This document shows, piece by piece, positions 55,453 through 64,000 of a DNA stretch of 64,000 nt. The translations under genes and the position numbers were made by a program. The notes under the pieces were generated by a model. It made no database searches. It had not been told where the DNA came from and saw only the letters and a program-made list of their open reading frames with translations. The stretch is from an uncultured Flavobacteriaceae bacterium (GTDB taxonomy: Bacteria; Bacteroidota; Bacteroidia; Flavobacteriales; Flavobacteriaceae). The first letter of the stretch is position 1. The number at the start of each line of letters is the position of its first letter. The stretch covers positions 124,001-188,000 of the forward strand of contig CANMFQ010000006.1 of the NCBI GenBank assembly GCA_947497145.1, written 5' to 3'.

Positions 55453-56472
55453 TTAATTGCTTTTCAACCATTCATCAAAATCCACTAATCTATTTTCATT
55501 ATCAGTTAGCCACTTTTTAGAATTATCATTACCACTTTGGGTTATGTAATTACAATATGTTTCTAAATGCTTACTTTTTGCCAAGTCATAAAAGAAAGAA
55601 GTGTAAAAAGTCCACCAAATTTCCTTGTTCTTTATCTCTTTTAATTCTCCCAAAATTTTGAAAAATGATTCCGTATTTTTTAGAAACATTTCATCTTCTG
55701 TTTTTCCCTTGTTTTCTTCCAAAGACTTTGATGCTTCAAGCATTGATATCATTAATTCTGCAGCTCCAAACTGATCGTCATTATTTGCTGAAAGCAATAT
55801 ATTTATCGTATTGGGTTTATTATCATCTTTAGCTACATCGCCTCCAAAGTTTTTCATTAGCATCTCATAAGCTTGAACAGACCTTTTGCTGTTAGGTTCT
55901 AAAAAAAGAAAATAATGCGTTGCTAACAAGGTTTGAATTTTATTTCTTTTTTGATCGTGAATATTAGCTAACATTAAATGACTACTACCATGATTTGAGT
56001 TATTTTCAATTGCTTTTATAACGTTTTCTTCGGCCTTATCTAAATCATTTAATTTGTAGTGATTTAATGCTAAATTGTAATAAAGCAAATAATGTCCACC
56101 TATTTTCTTGATGGCTTTTTCAAATAGTTTTATAGATTTTTTTGTTTCACCTAATAAGTCTAATGCTGAACCCTTTGTTATATACGCAGCTAACAGATTG
56201 TCTCCTTTTTGATTAATTACTATATCTGAATGCTCAATTGCTTTTTCATTATCACCTTTAGTAAAATAGGTAAGGGCAATTTCATAATTTACCAATGAAG
56301 ATTTTGGGTTTGTTTCAAGCGCCTTTTTATATGTCTCAATTGCTTTATCAAAATCACCATTATCATGATATTGAATTCCGATCTTAACCAACTCTTCAAC
56401 ATTAGTTTGCGCAAATGCCTGTGTTGTTATAAAAAGGACAATTAATATAATTGCTAATCGATAAATTTTCAT
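55453..56472 (-). CDS. Tetratricopeptide-repeat protein, exported
   Basis: A protein of 339 residues from the ATG at 56472, which gives a signal peptide (MKIYRLAIIL...QAFAQ); the frame extends 27 codons further without family sequence. About five TPR motifs follow (about 25-190), for instance YHDNGDFDKAIETYKKALETNPKSSLVNYEIALTYF and YYNLALNHYKLNDLDKAEENVIKAIENN. The C-terminal 150 residues are not recognised. TPR proteins mediate protein contacts, here probably in the periplasm. No partner gene is apparent. Confidence 0.86.
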   Translation of the reverse strand: MKIYRLAIILIVLFITTQAFAQTNVEELVKIGIQYHDNGDFDKAIETYKKALETNPKSSLVNYEIALTYFTKGDNEKAIEHSDIVINQKGDNLLAAYITKGSALDLLGETKKSIKLFEKAIKKIGGHYLLYYNLALNHYKLNDLDKAEENVIKAIENNSNHGSSHLMLANIHDQKRNKIQTLLATHYFLFLEPNSKRSVQAYEMLMKNFGGDVAKDDNKPNTINILLSANNDDQFGAAELMISMLEASKSLEENKGKTEDEMFLKNTESFFKILGELKEIKNKEIWWTFYTSFFYDLAKSKHLETYCNYITQSGNDNSKKWLTDNENRLVDFDEWLKSN

Positions 56473-56904
56473 TCTTTTTGGATTTTTATTGGTTGATTCA
56501 TTTATAAAAAATGGAACTTTTAAATTATCAATTATTTTTTTACTTGTGTACATATGTTCGATAAAACTTCATTTTATTACCTCATTTTACCCAAAAGCAA
56601 CTTTCAAAAACCTAATTAAACAAGGTTTTATCATATACTTATAGCATTTTGAGTCGAAAATTAATTTTAACGAGATTATGCCTCTGAACTTCGTTATAAT
56701 ACTTTTTTATTTCAATCAGTATAGCACTGTTATATTTCTACTAATATGGCACTGAGGTATATTTTAAAAGCATCAAAGAGCGCAATATATCATTCATTGT
56801 CATAAAAAATTATCGGGTAAAGTAACTGATAAAGTAACTCTGTAAATACATCTTGCTTTGGGTTTCCTTTTATATTATTGTATTTTAAATGCAAATAGAA
56901 AAAC
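56473..56904. other. 432-bp intergenic region between divergent genes
   Basis: No gene is supported. It separates the minus-strand TPR gene from the plus-strand oxidoreductase gene. A short imperfect repeat (TATAGCACTG near 56720 and TATGGCACTG near 56744) is present. No clear promoter boxes were found on either strand. Confidence 0.4.
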
Positions 56905-57966
56905 ATGAGTAAAATTAAAATCTTAGTTGTTGGTTGTGGTAATATGGGTGCTTCTCATGCCCGTGCTTATCATAAGTTAGTGGGTTTTGAAATTGTAGGT
57001 CTGGTAAGTAGAAAACCAGAGAGCAGAGAAAAATTATCGAAAGAACTAGGAGGCTACTCCACCTTTGCCTCTTTTGAAACAGCATTACAACATACTAAAC
57101 CTGATGCGGTTTCTATAAACACCTACCCCGATACGCATGCCGATTATATTCGTGCTGCTTTACATGCCAATGCCCATGTTTTTGTTGAAAAACCCTTGGC
57201 ATTAACTGTTGAAGATGCACAAGATTTGGTAGCGCTTGCACAGAAAAAAAGTAAGAAAATGGTCGTAGGATACATTCTTAGAGTTCACCCTGCTTGGGCT
57301 AAGTTTGTTGCTATTGCACAAGATTTAGGTAAACCTTTGGTGATGCGTATGAATCTCAACCAACAGAGTTCTGGTAAAAATTGGTATACCCACAAACAGT
57401 TGATGAAAAGCATGTCACCTATTGTTGATTGTGGCGTGCATTATGTGGATATAATGTGTCTAATGACGCAATCTACTCCCGTAAGTGTAAGTGCTATTGG
57501 AGCGCGACTCTCTAATGAAATAGCTGCTGATATGTATAACTACGGGCAATTACAAGTACGTTTTAAAGATGGTTCTGTTGGATGGTATGAAGCCGGCTGG
57601 GGACCTATGATAAGTGAAACAGCTTTCTTTGTAAAAGATGTTATAGGGCCAAAGGGCTGTGTTTCGATTGTTGACAATACTAAAGGCAATTCTGATGTTG
57701 TTGATGGTCATGCTAAAACTGGTGCTTTAAAAGTTCATCACAGCGCTATTGATGCAGATGGAAATTTCACCAAAAAAGATGTTTTTATAAACACTGCTGA
57801 TGAACCTAACCATGATGAGCTTTGCCTTTTAGAACAAGAATACTTTTATACTGCGATCAACAAAAATCTTGATCTTAGCGATCACTTGCTCGATGCCGTC
57901 AATAGCTTGCGTATTGTTTTGGCAGCTGATGCCTCTTTTAAAACAGGAAAAACTGTTGTTTTATAA
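56905..57966 (+). CDS. Gfo/Idh/MocA-family oxidoreductase
   Basis: A protein of 353 residues. The N-terminal Rossmann fold opens KILVVGCGNMGASHARAYH, and the family motif EKPLA is present (VFVEKPLALTVEDAQDLV). The catalytic region includes SPIVDCGVHYVDIMCLM, matching the D-x-x-x-H pattern used by many members. These enzymes oxidise or reduce sugars and related compounds with NAD(P). No Tat or Sec signal is present, so it is cytoplasmic. The substrate is not evident and the gene stands alone. Confidence 0.92.
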   Translation: MSKIKILVVGCGNMGASHARAYHKLVGFEIVGLVSRKPESREKLSKELGGYSTFASFETALQHTKPDAVSINTYPDTHADYIRAALHANAHVFVEKPLALTVEDAQDLVALAQKKSKKMVVGYILRVHPAWAKFVAIAQDLGKPLVMRMNLNQQSSGKNWYTHKQLMKSMSPIVDCGVHYVDIMCLMTQSTPVSVSAIGARLSNEIAADMYNYGQLQVRFKDGSVGWYEAGWGPMISETAFFVKDVIGPKGCVSIVDNTKGNSDVVDGHAKTGALKVHHSAIDADGNFTKKDVFINTADEPNHDELCLLEQEYFYTAINKNLDLSDHLLDAVNSLRIVLAADASFKTGKTVVL

Positions 57967-58021
57967 TTGTATACATATATGAACTTGCGTAAAGCATCGG
58001 CACTAATCCAACCGCCAGCAA

Positions 58022-59026
58022 TTACTGTAACTCTAAAATAGCGCGTTCAAGAACTTCATCTTTTGTGAGATCGTTCCAATCAAAAAGTACGTTAATATCA
58101 GGGGGGACACCATTTTCGTAATCAGGGCTTTTGTCTAATGTTAAGGCTTGGGTAATTGAAAACCTATAAGTCCATCCATTGGGTAACTGCCCACCATTGG
58201 GTAATCCCAGGCCGCCACCAGTAGTATCACCCATTAATATAATATTTGGTATCGCTTTGGTGGCAAGTGCTGTAAAAGAACCTGCGCTATAGGTACCTCT
58301 ATCTACCAGCATGATAACTTTATTGGTGTACCGTATACCGTTATGGGGGGTAACATAAACAGGTTCGGCCTCTGAAAAATCGTCATGATCTGGACCGTTT
58401 TTTATACGCGAATAATTGGTAAGTGTTTTTTCTTCAATAAAACGACTGAGTATTTTAAAAATATCGGTAACCGCTCCTCCTCCATTTTCTCTTAAATCAA
58501 AAATTAACCCTTTGGTATCTTTATATCTATTCAATATAAAATCAAGATTTGTTTGATTAACAGTACCTGTAAATGACGCAAAACGGATATATCCTATTTC
58601 TTCATTATCAAGAAAATCATGAGCAAAAGGACGCGTAATATAATAGCTTCTTTTTAAATAATTCTCTTCTATTAAACGACCATAAAAATTGTCTTGTCCT
58701 AAATACTCCGTGCCAAAAAAAGAAATATTAAAGTTTGATATTAAATTAACATGATCGTCTTTTAACTCTGTTAACATTGCACCCAATACGTTAAATAAAG
58801 AATCTTGTGACATATCATCATACAACTTAGCGGCATATTTTGTTTTTGTGGCGTCCCAATCAATGTTTTTAAGGTCAAAATAAGTGTATTTCTCATTACA
58901 CTCATTCCATAAATATTCAAAATTCTTATGTGGATTTGTAGTTGCTAAATCTTCTTCGAAAAGTACTTTTTCACAAGAAAATAAACTTAGTAATACAATA
59001 AATACGATTGAATTTTTTGCCTTCAT
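58022..59026 (-). CDS. S41-family peptidase lipoprotein (IRBP/tricorn-like type)
   Basis: A protein of 334 residues from the ATG at 59026; a GTG two codons earlier (59032) is the only alternative. The lipobox is LLSLFSC. The S41 core is seen in GLIFDLRENGGGAVTDIF and VDRGTYSAGSFTALA, which holds the likely nucleophile Ser. The segment GDTTGGGLGLPNG stands where CtpA-type enzymes have FGKG, so the general-base Lys is absent. No PDZ domain is present. It starts eight bases after the barrel-like protein gene, and the two probably form one operon. Confidence 0.87.
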   Translation of the reverse strand: MKAKNSIVFIVLLSLFSCEKVLFEEDLATTNPHKNFEYLWNECNEKYTYFDLKNIDWDATKTKYAAKLYDDMSQDSLFNVLGAMLTELKDDHVNLISNFNISFFGTEYLGQDNFYGRLIEENYLKRSYYITRPFAHDFLDNEEIGYIRFASFTGTVNQTNLDFILNRYKDTKGLIFDLRENGGGAVTDIFKILSRFIEEKTLTNYSRIKNGPDHDDFSEAEPVYVTPHNGIRYTNKVIMLVDRGTYSAGSFTALATKAIPNIILMGDTTGGGLGLPNGGQLPNGWTYRFSITQALTLDKSPDYENGVPPDINVLFDWNDLTKDEVLERAILELQ

Positions 59027-59034
59027 TATCACGT

Positions 59035-59904
59035 TTATTTAGTATGAAACAATAAGGTAAATCTCAGGGCGTGTTGTGCCATTTGAAAAGTGTCAAATTC
59101 ACCTCCAGTTTTATAGGCATCCCACACATAAGACAGCTGTACAGCATTGGTTGTTTTTCTTGAATATAAAGTGTAATCTATTGAACTACTTAATCGATAA
59201 CCCGAAAATATATTGAATTGATAATCATCAAAAAGTTTTGGTTCATTTAATAGTGCCGATTGCCCACTGTATACATATCCATTTCTTACAGAGGCATTTA
59301 TTATACCTGTATTTAGCCTAAAAGCTATATTTCTTCTTCTTTTTTGAAGTGTGTATTTAATAAAAAGAAACTTTTTGCTCTTTACTGCATTACGACTAAT
59401 ATCTAAGGTACCCTTAATACTGCCAAAAAGTGTTGGAATAATTTCTAAGCCCAGCGCATTATTATTTAAACCAGCATTTGACCGAATATTTGAAGTTATG
59501 TTTAGCATACCACCAACTTTTACATTGAATTTTTTTGTGCTAATTTTTGGTACCTCGTACAATTCTGAATAGTATATTGAGGGCGACACCACCAAACTAG
59601 AACTATTGTGATTGTTAAAGTTATTAAGAAAAAAACCAAATGCCAGTGTAGCCCCCCACATTGTTTCTCTGTATTGATTTATACGTAATGAAAAACGAGA
59701 CGAAGAAAGTGAAAGACCAGCATAAGTGAGCGGCGAAGTAGCCAAATCTCTAAAATTACCCATACCAAGACCCATTAAAGAAATACCACTATAATGTGAA
59801 CGGCTCTTTCTTGATTCATCTTTTAATATTTCTTCATTGCTTTGGGCAACACTACATTGTGAAACAAATAACAAACCAAATAATATAATTTTAATGCTTT
59901 TCAT
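59035..59904 (-). CDS. Hypothetical outer-membrane barrel-like protein
   Basis: A protein of 289 residues with a signal peptide ending SVAQ. I do not recognise a named family. The body has alternating strands rich in aromatic residues and Ser/Asn (RFSLRINQYRETMWGATLAFGFFL, FNIFSGYRLSSSIDYTLYSRKTTNAVQLSYVWDAY), which fits an outer-membrane beta-barrel. The S41 lipoprotein gene starts just after its stop, so the pair may work together at the outer membrane. Confidence 0.7.
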   Translation of the reverse strand: MKSIKIILFGLLFVSQCSVAQSNEEILKDESRKSRSHYSGISLMGLGMGNFRDLATSPLTYAGLSLSSSRFSLRINQYRETMWGATLAFGFFLNNFNNHNSSSLVVSPSIYYSELYEVPKISTKKFNVKVGGMLNITSNIRSNAGLNNNALGLEIIPTLFGSIKGTLDISRNAVKSKKFLFIKYTLQKRRRNIAFRLNTGIINASVRNGYVYSGQSALLNEPKLFDDYQFNIFSGYRLSSSIDYTLYSRKTTNAVQLSYVWDAYKTGGEFDTFQMAQHALRFTLLFHTK

Positions 59905-60068
59905 ACATTGTAGTATTCTTAAAATATGATTTTATAATAGAACGGTTTTCCCAAAATACATCATTAATTTGGTTTTTAAATATGTTAAGGGCGTACGCAT
60001 TAAAATTTTAACAGCAGTATTATAATACTTTACACGTTATATTATCCTAAAAACTATGAATATAAACC

Positions 60069-61259
60069 TTATTTAAAAACAGGAGTCTGTCTCAGATGAA
60101 TTAAATCTTTATCTGCTGCTTTTAAAATTCTTTTGGTACGTAGATAGCGATTGAGGTTATAGGGGTCATAATTATCAGCTGCTGGGTCCATACTGCTAAT
60201 ACGTACTTGCCCAGCAGCGTGAATGAATTGGTTATTCCCTATCCACATACCCACATGAACAACTTTTTCTGTAGTACTATCGGTAGCTTTTCTTCCAAAG
60301 AATAATAAATCACCTTGTTCTAGTTTATCAAAATTCTTGTCTTCATCAATTTGCAGGCCTGTATGCACTTGTTGTGATGCATCTCTGGGAATTACCATAC
60401 CGTTTAAAAAGTAAATGGTTTTGGTAAAACCACTGCAGTCCATTCCTTTAGTCGATGTTCCTCCCCATAAATAGGGTACGCCCATCATAGTTTTTGAAGT
60501 GGTAACCAAAGCTTCTTTTGTAGGATTTAGTTGCTCTAACCATACATCATAATACACTGCCTCATTTTTTGATACATAGGCTTGCCGCCCATCAGGATAT
60601 TTAACTACATAAAACGCGGGTTCTTCTTTTAAGAGTTCAAAAATATTACCTGCTACCAAATCTGATACTACCTGATTTTTGGTAGTACTTACATACGAAT
60701 GGCCGTATGTTTTTGTATATATAATTTTTTTACTTGCTTTCCATTGGTTAAATTCTGATAAAGTGCGAAAAACAATTCCACCAGCATCAACCCAAGACAA
60801 ATACTTATCTGGAGTTTGAATAAGTGTCCATTCACCTTCTTGTTTTAGTACGTTTACCGGTGTACCCAAGGTTGCCTGAGTCGCCAATTCTGCTGAATGT
60901 TTAGGCTTACTTCTTAGGTTTGCTACCGAAATAGTAATTAAACCTTTGGTTTTACCTTTCAATTTTTTTGAAGGTAGTATGGCAATACTATCTTTAAAAA
61001 CTATGTTATCTGATTTTAATTGAGATTTTAAGGTAGCTACAGCTTCAGGTAAATTACTTTCTCCTTTTAATACATATCCTTCATTATCAGCCACCACTTC
61101 AACATTAAATAATGCAACACGTTTATCAGGAGCATATTCTTTTTTAATACTTGCTAATAGCTCTTTAAACGGATTTTCTACTTTCTTTTCTGTTGTACAT
61201 GATGCAAAAACCAAGAGCACTAACACCACAATAATTAACTGATTCCATTTTTTATTCAT
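60069..61259 (-). CDS. NlpC/P60-family cell-wall hydrolase with SH3 domains, lipoprotein
   Basis: A protein of 396 residues from the ATG at 61259, giving a lipobox VFASC; an upstream in-frame ATG (61271) adds four residues. Two SH3b-type regions (about 105-250, with LITISVANLRSKPKHSAELATQA and FYVVKYPDGRQAYVSKNEA) precede the NlpC/P60 domain. The latter has the catalytic Cys in GTSTKGMDCSGFTK and His in VVHVGMWIGNNQFIHAAG. Such enzymes cut peptide bonds in peptidoglycan stems. Confidence 0.92.
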   Translation of the reverse strand: MNKKWNQLIIVVLVLLVFASCTTEKKVENPFKELLASIKKEYAPDKRVALFNVEVVADNEGYVLKGESNLPEAVATLKSQLKSDNIVFKDSIAILPSKKLKGKTKGLITISVANLRSKPKHSAELATQATLGTPVNVLKQEGEWTLIQTPDKYLSWVDAGGIVFRTLSEFNQWKASKKIIYTKTYGHSYVSTTKNQVVSDLVAGNIFELLKEEPAFYVVKYPDGRQAYVSKNEAVYYDVWLEQLNPTKEALVTTSKTMMGVPYLWGGTSTKGMDCSGFTKTIYFLNGMVIPRDASQQVHTGLQIDEDKNFDKLEQGDLLFFGRKATDSTTEKVVHVGMWIGNNQFIHAAGQVRISSMDPAADNYDPYNLNRYLRTKRILKAADKDLIHLRQTPVFK

Positions 61260-61351
61260 ATCAAAACACACTATAGTTTAGGTTAGCCCTCACTATACAA
61301 ACAACAACCTTAATTTATGGTTACAAATACTGTATAAAAGGGTTTAAAAAA

Positions 61352-61798
61352 TTAGTCTCTTTTTATCATCATTACATGCGGAATACCATCTTCAAGATAT
61401 TCTTCACCTGTTTCTTTAAAACCCAAGGCATTATAAAAACGTTTTAAATACGTTTGGCCAGATAAGGCAATCGTATTTTCTGCAAAATGATCTTTTATTA
61501 CATTAATAGAAGCTTTCATAATATCATATCCGTAGCCATGTTTACGTTCGTCACCTTTTACCACTACCCTACCAATACTTGCTTGTTCTAAATAATCGCC
61601 TGCCTTAAAAATTCTGGTATAAGCAACAATTTTGTTGTTTTTAGTACCTATAATATGGAGTGCCTTTTGGTCTTTTCCATCCAAATCTTGGTACACACAG
61701 TCTTGTTCAACTACAAAAATTTCACTCCGTAAGGCAAGAATTTCGTAAAGTTCTGTGGTTGTTAATTCTTCAAATGTTTTGCTATAAATAGTAATCAT
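61352..61798 (-). CDS. GNAT-family N-acetyltransferase, ElaA-like
   Basis: A protein of 148 residues. The opening FEELTTTELYEILALRSEIFVVEQDCVYQDLDGKD is the ElaA signature, followed by the acetyl-CoA motif SIGRVVVKGDERKHGYGYDIMKAS and the closing FYNALGFKETGEEYLEDGIPHVMM. ElaA proteins have no established substrate. Its ATG shares one base with the stop of the upstream CDF gene (TAATG), so the two are translationally coupled. Confidence 0.9.
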   Translation of the reverse strand: MITIYSKTFEELTTTELYEILALRSEIFVVEQDCVYQDLDGKDQKALHIIGTKNNKIVAYTRIFKAGDYLEQASIGRVVVKGDERKHGYGYDIMKASINVIKDHFAENTIALSGQTYLKRFYNALGFKETGEEYLEDGIPHVMMIKRD

Positions 61799-62715
61799 TA
61801 GTCTGGTACAATTATTTTTTTACTATCACATTTACCAAATTCTGGTTGAATATTCACATGATTAATACCATGATTGTGATACATTTCTTCTTCTATTTTT
61901 TCTAAGACAATATCAAATTCTGACAATTTAATATCTTTTTTAAAGTCGATATGTGCTTCCAAATGCACTTCATCTTCATTGAGTTGCCAAACATGTACAT
62001 GATGTACATTTTTTACCACCGTAATTTTTTTTATCGATACTACAATTTCTTGAACCTTAATAGCATTTGGTGTGAATAACATGAGCACATGTGTAGATTG
62101 CTTTAACAAATCATATCCCATATAAATTAAATATAAAGCAATGACCAAGGTTAATGCAGCATCAACCCAATATATATGATAAAATTTCATCAAAATACCC
62201 CCAATTAAAACAGCTACAGATGCCAACATATCAGAAAGTAAATGTAAATAGGCTGATTTCATGTTCATATTACTATCAGCATCTTTTTTTAATAACAATA
62301 CACTAAAACCATTGGCTGCAATAGCTAATAACGACAACCATATCACCAAATCTGAGGCTATTTCTTGCGGTTCAAAAAAACGTACAACAGCCTCTTTAAT
62401 TAAAAAAATAGCTACTACCATTAGGCTAGCAGCATTAACAAAAGCAGCAATAATTTCGGCTCTCTTATAACCAAAAGTTTTATTTTTTGACGCTTCTCTT
62501 TTTGAAAGTACTGTGGCTATATAGCTTATTATTAAAGATACTACATCACTAAAATTATGCAGTGCATCTGATAACAATGCGAGGCTTCCTGATACTATAC
62601 CCCCTATAACCTGAGCTATAGTAATCACTATATTTAATAAAATGGAGATAATTAAATTCCTTCCCTTTAAATCAGGATGATGGTGTGCATGTGTATGATG
62701 ATGATGATGAGACAT
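61798..62715 (-). CDS. Cation diffusion facilitator (Zn2+/divalent metal exporter)
   Basis: A protein of 305 residues. A His-rich N-terminus (nine His in the first 13 residues) is followed by six membrane spans. The metal sites are visible as LLSDALHNFSDVV in span 2 and YLHLLSDMLASV in span 5, giving the HxxxD pattern. The C-terminal cytoplasmic domain has VHHVHVWQLNEDEVHLEAHIDF. It exports zinc or a similar metal by proton exchange. It overlaps the ElaA-like gene by one base. Confidence 0.93.
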   Translation of the reverse strand: MSHHHHHTHAHHHPDLKGRNLIISILLNIVITIAQVIGGIVSGSLALLSDALHNFSDVVSLIISYIATVLSKREASKNKTFGYKRAEIIAAFVNAASLMVVAIFLIKEAVVRFFEPQEIASDLVIWLSLLAIAANGFSVLLLKKDADSNMNMKSAYLHLLSDMLASVAVLIGGILMKFYHIYWVDAALTLVIALYLIYMGYDLLKQSTHVLMLFTPNAIKVQEIVVSIKKITVVKNVHHVHVWQLNEDEVHLEAHIDFKKDIKLSEFDIVLEKIEEEMYHNHGINHVNIQPEFGKCDSKKIIVPD

Positions 62716-63024
62716 AGCACTAAATTAAAACAAAAATAAGTTGCATAATGTACAACCTAATTCTAATCTTTATAAATACCATTTTTTTAAACAGTTATAG
62801 AATTTTAAAAATGGTGAATGAATAAGAAAATCAGCTCTTGTCTACCAGTTTAAAGATAGAGGCTAAAATTTTTTGTACAACAAACACTTTTAAATGTTGG
62901 TTTTAATATCTTTATTTTTTTATTAACCTAACTTAAATAGCAATTTATAGTACTATTGGTATTCAAGTTAAGAATCTCCTCTTCTTTATAACTTTTATAT
63001 GTTATAAACATTTTTTAGAGCTTG
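62716..63024. other. 309-bp intergenic region between rpiB and the CDF gene
   Basis: No gene is seen. A minus-strand TATTTTTG (62738-62731) lies 16 bases before the CDF start and may be its -7 box, though the nearest TTG is only 14 bases away. An AT-only hairpin near 62988-63009 (TTATAAC, GTTATAA) could help end rpiB transcription. Confidence 0.4.
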
Positions 63025-63456
63025 TTATTGACAAGGTATCTTTTCGGTACGGCGTTCATGTCTTCCTCCTTCAAAATCGGTATTTAAAAAAGTTTTTACC
63101 ATTTCTAAAGCCTGTGGTAAAGAAATAAAACGTGCAGGTAAGCTTAATACATTGGCATCATTGTGCGAACGCGCTAATTCTACTATTTCTTTTGTCCAAC
63201 ATAAAGCACAACGTATTTTTTGGTGTTTATTAGCTGTCATTGATGCTCCATTACCACTACCACAAATAATAATGCCTTTATCTACCCTACCATTTTCAAC
63301 ATCTTCAGCAACCGGATGTACAAAATCTGGATAATCAACACTATCACTACCATCAGTACCATAATTAATAACCTCAATTTGTAGTGATTTTAATAAACCT
63401 ACTATAGCAAGTTTATACTCGGTACCTGCATGATCATTACCAATAGCTATTTTCAT
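63025..63456 (-). CDS. rpiB: Ribose 5-phosphate isomerase B
   Basis: A protein of 143 residues of the RpiB/LacAB family. GNDHAGTEYK opens the protein, and the active-site Cys lies in IICGSGNGASMTANKHQKIRCALCW, followed by ELARSHNDANVLSLPARF. RpiB interconverts ribose 5-phosphate and ribulose 5-phosphate in the pentose phosphate pathway. The C-terminus ends FEGGRHERRTEKI, typical of the family. A promoter candidate lies about 85 bases upstream. Confidence 0.94.
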   Translation of the reverse strand: MKIAIGNDHAGTEYKLAIVGLLKSLQIEVINYGTDGSDSVDYPDFVHPVAEDVENGRVDKGIIICGSGNGASMTANKHQKIRCALCWTKEIVELARSHNDANVLSLPARFISLPQALEMVKTFLNTDFEGGRHERRTEKIPCQ

Positions 63457-63541
63457 TTTTTACAATTTTATTAACTAGAATAGTTTATTAATATTCCTGC
63501 GACTTTAAAACTATACGCTCATTTTGATAGGAATAATAATA

Positions 63542-63573
63542 CAAATGTACAAATAGATAGCGTTTGACAACAA
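63542..63573 (-). promoter_or_regulatory. Promoter candidate for rpiB
   Basis: On the minus strand TACATTTG (63549-63542) is preceded by TTG at 63573-63571 (21-base spacing) or 63570-63568 (18-base spacing). Transcription would start near 63536, giving a leader of about 80 bases. Confidence 0.45.
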
Positions 63574-63612
63574 CTTATCATCTTTTGACAACAGTAATTT
63601 TAAAATTACTGT
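63563..63612. repeat. Two TTTGACAACA repeats next to a perfect 22-bp palindrome
   Basis: TTTGACAACA occurs at 63563-63572 and 63584-63593, exactly 21 bp apart (two helical turns). The second copy runs into a perfect palindrome at 63591-63612 (ACAGTAATTTT and its complement). The cluster overlaps the -33 part of the rpiB promoter candidate, so a regulator binding site is plausible. Confidence 0.7.
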
Positions 63613-64000
63613 AAATTACAATTACTTTGTTGTTTAAGATTCCTTGAAAAACTGTTGATAAGGTTCACATAAAAACTCACTTTTAAATTTGGAGTTTTCA
63701 TTTAAAAACCGTCTTACAAAAGAATCTATTAAATACCTAGTTTACTTCTCACAAAATAAAAGAAAGATATTAAACTCATAAGTAAAGAAGTTAACACAAA
63801 AATTACATTTACTTATTCTATAATTAATGTTAACATCACTTATTAATAATCGTTAATAAGGGTTATAAAGTATTGATTTATATGATAAAAAGTATTGTAC
63901 AAAATGTCAATAAAGTTTTAAACTTGTTCATAGCAAGTTTTATTCAAAAATTTTATCTCCACTATTAACAGACTATCATAACCATCATTTTTATTTTAAA

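Larger units (their letters stand above)
63457..64000. other. 544-bp AT-rich non-coding region at the window end
   Basis: No gene is supported on either strand. It holds the rpiB promoter candidate, a perfect 22-bp palindrome and two copies of TTTGACAACA, listed separately, and a DnaA-box-like TTATCAACA on the minus strand near 63653-63661. The last 200 bases are very AT-rich with no clear structure. Confidence 0.5.

Noticed and set aside
63457-64000. A chromosomal replication origin
   Set aside because: The region is AT-rich and has one DnaA-box-like TTATCAACA, but no cluster of boxes and no dnaA or other origin-linked gene in the window.

Overview
The window (64 kb, AT-rich) comes from a member of the Bacteroidota, most probably a marine Flavobacteriaceae. 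The evidence is a SusC/SusD-type polysaccharide locus with a hybrid two-component regulator, a type IX secretion C-terminal sorting domain, many Bacteroidota lipoprotein signals, the TAnnTTTG promoter box seen upstream of several genes, and flavobacterial forms of rnpA, tdk, recJ, lpxH and alr. Nothing in the window fixes the genus.

Layout. Positions 1-9,000 hold a small polysaccharide utilisation locus: on the minus strand a GH5-like lipoprotein, SusC and the start of SusD, and divergently a 1,327-residue hybrid sensor/regulator. Positions 9,265-16,764 are a minus-strand run of secreted hydrolases (S41, M1 and S8 peptidases, an SMP-30-like propeller, a metallo-beta-lactamase-fold enzyme) with rnpA inside it. 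Positions 16,855-19,946 pair a SulP anion transporter with a universal stress protein. Positions 20,472-26,606 are a three-gene plus-strand cluster of the planctomycete-cytochrome type (DUF1549/DUF1553 with an inserted LamG domain, DUF1501, and a membrane c-type cytochrome with leucine-rich repeats). Positions 26,679-28,700 are a divergent pair: a periplasmic seven-bladed propeller and a membrane-anchored winged-helix regulator of inverted ToxR topology.

Positions 29,830-31,928 are the most unusual part. A tRNA-Ala(GGC) gene has a 90-bp copy of its 3' half plus terminator 1,977 bp downstream. The two copies bracket one gene, an AAA ATPase/DUF4143 protein with an intact PD-(D/E)XK-like motif, whose promoter region is a perfect 41-bp palindrome. 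This looks like a minimal tRNA-targeted element with no recombinase of its own.

Positions 32,019-48,165 are mainly housekeeping: a stress protein, acetyltransferase, MATE pump, crotonase, queD, lpxH, an MFS carrier coupled to recJ, OsmC, a carboxymuconolactone decarboxylase-like protein, rsmI, DoxX, a spondin-domain lipoprotein, tdk-alr and mscL. Among them are a candidate small RNA near 37.3 kb and a methyltransferase pseudogene near 42 kb. Positions 48,331-63,456 carry accessory envelope and secreted proteins (acyltransferase, SGNH hydrolase, S10 carboxypeptidase, a malectin/kelch T9SS substrate, TPR protein, Gfo/Idh/MocA oxidoreductase, an S41 lipoprotein with a barrel-like partner, NlpC/P60), then an ElaA-like acetyltransferase, a CDF metal exporter and rpiB. 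The last 540 bases are AT-rich and non-coding, with a palindrome and short direct repeats.
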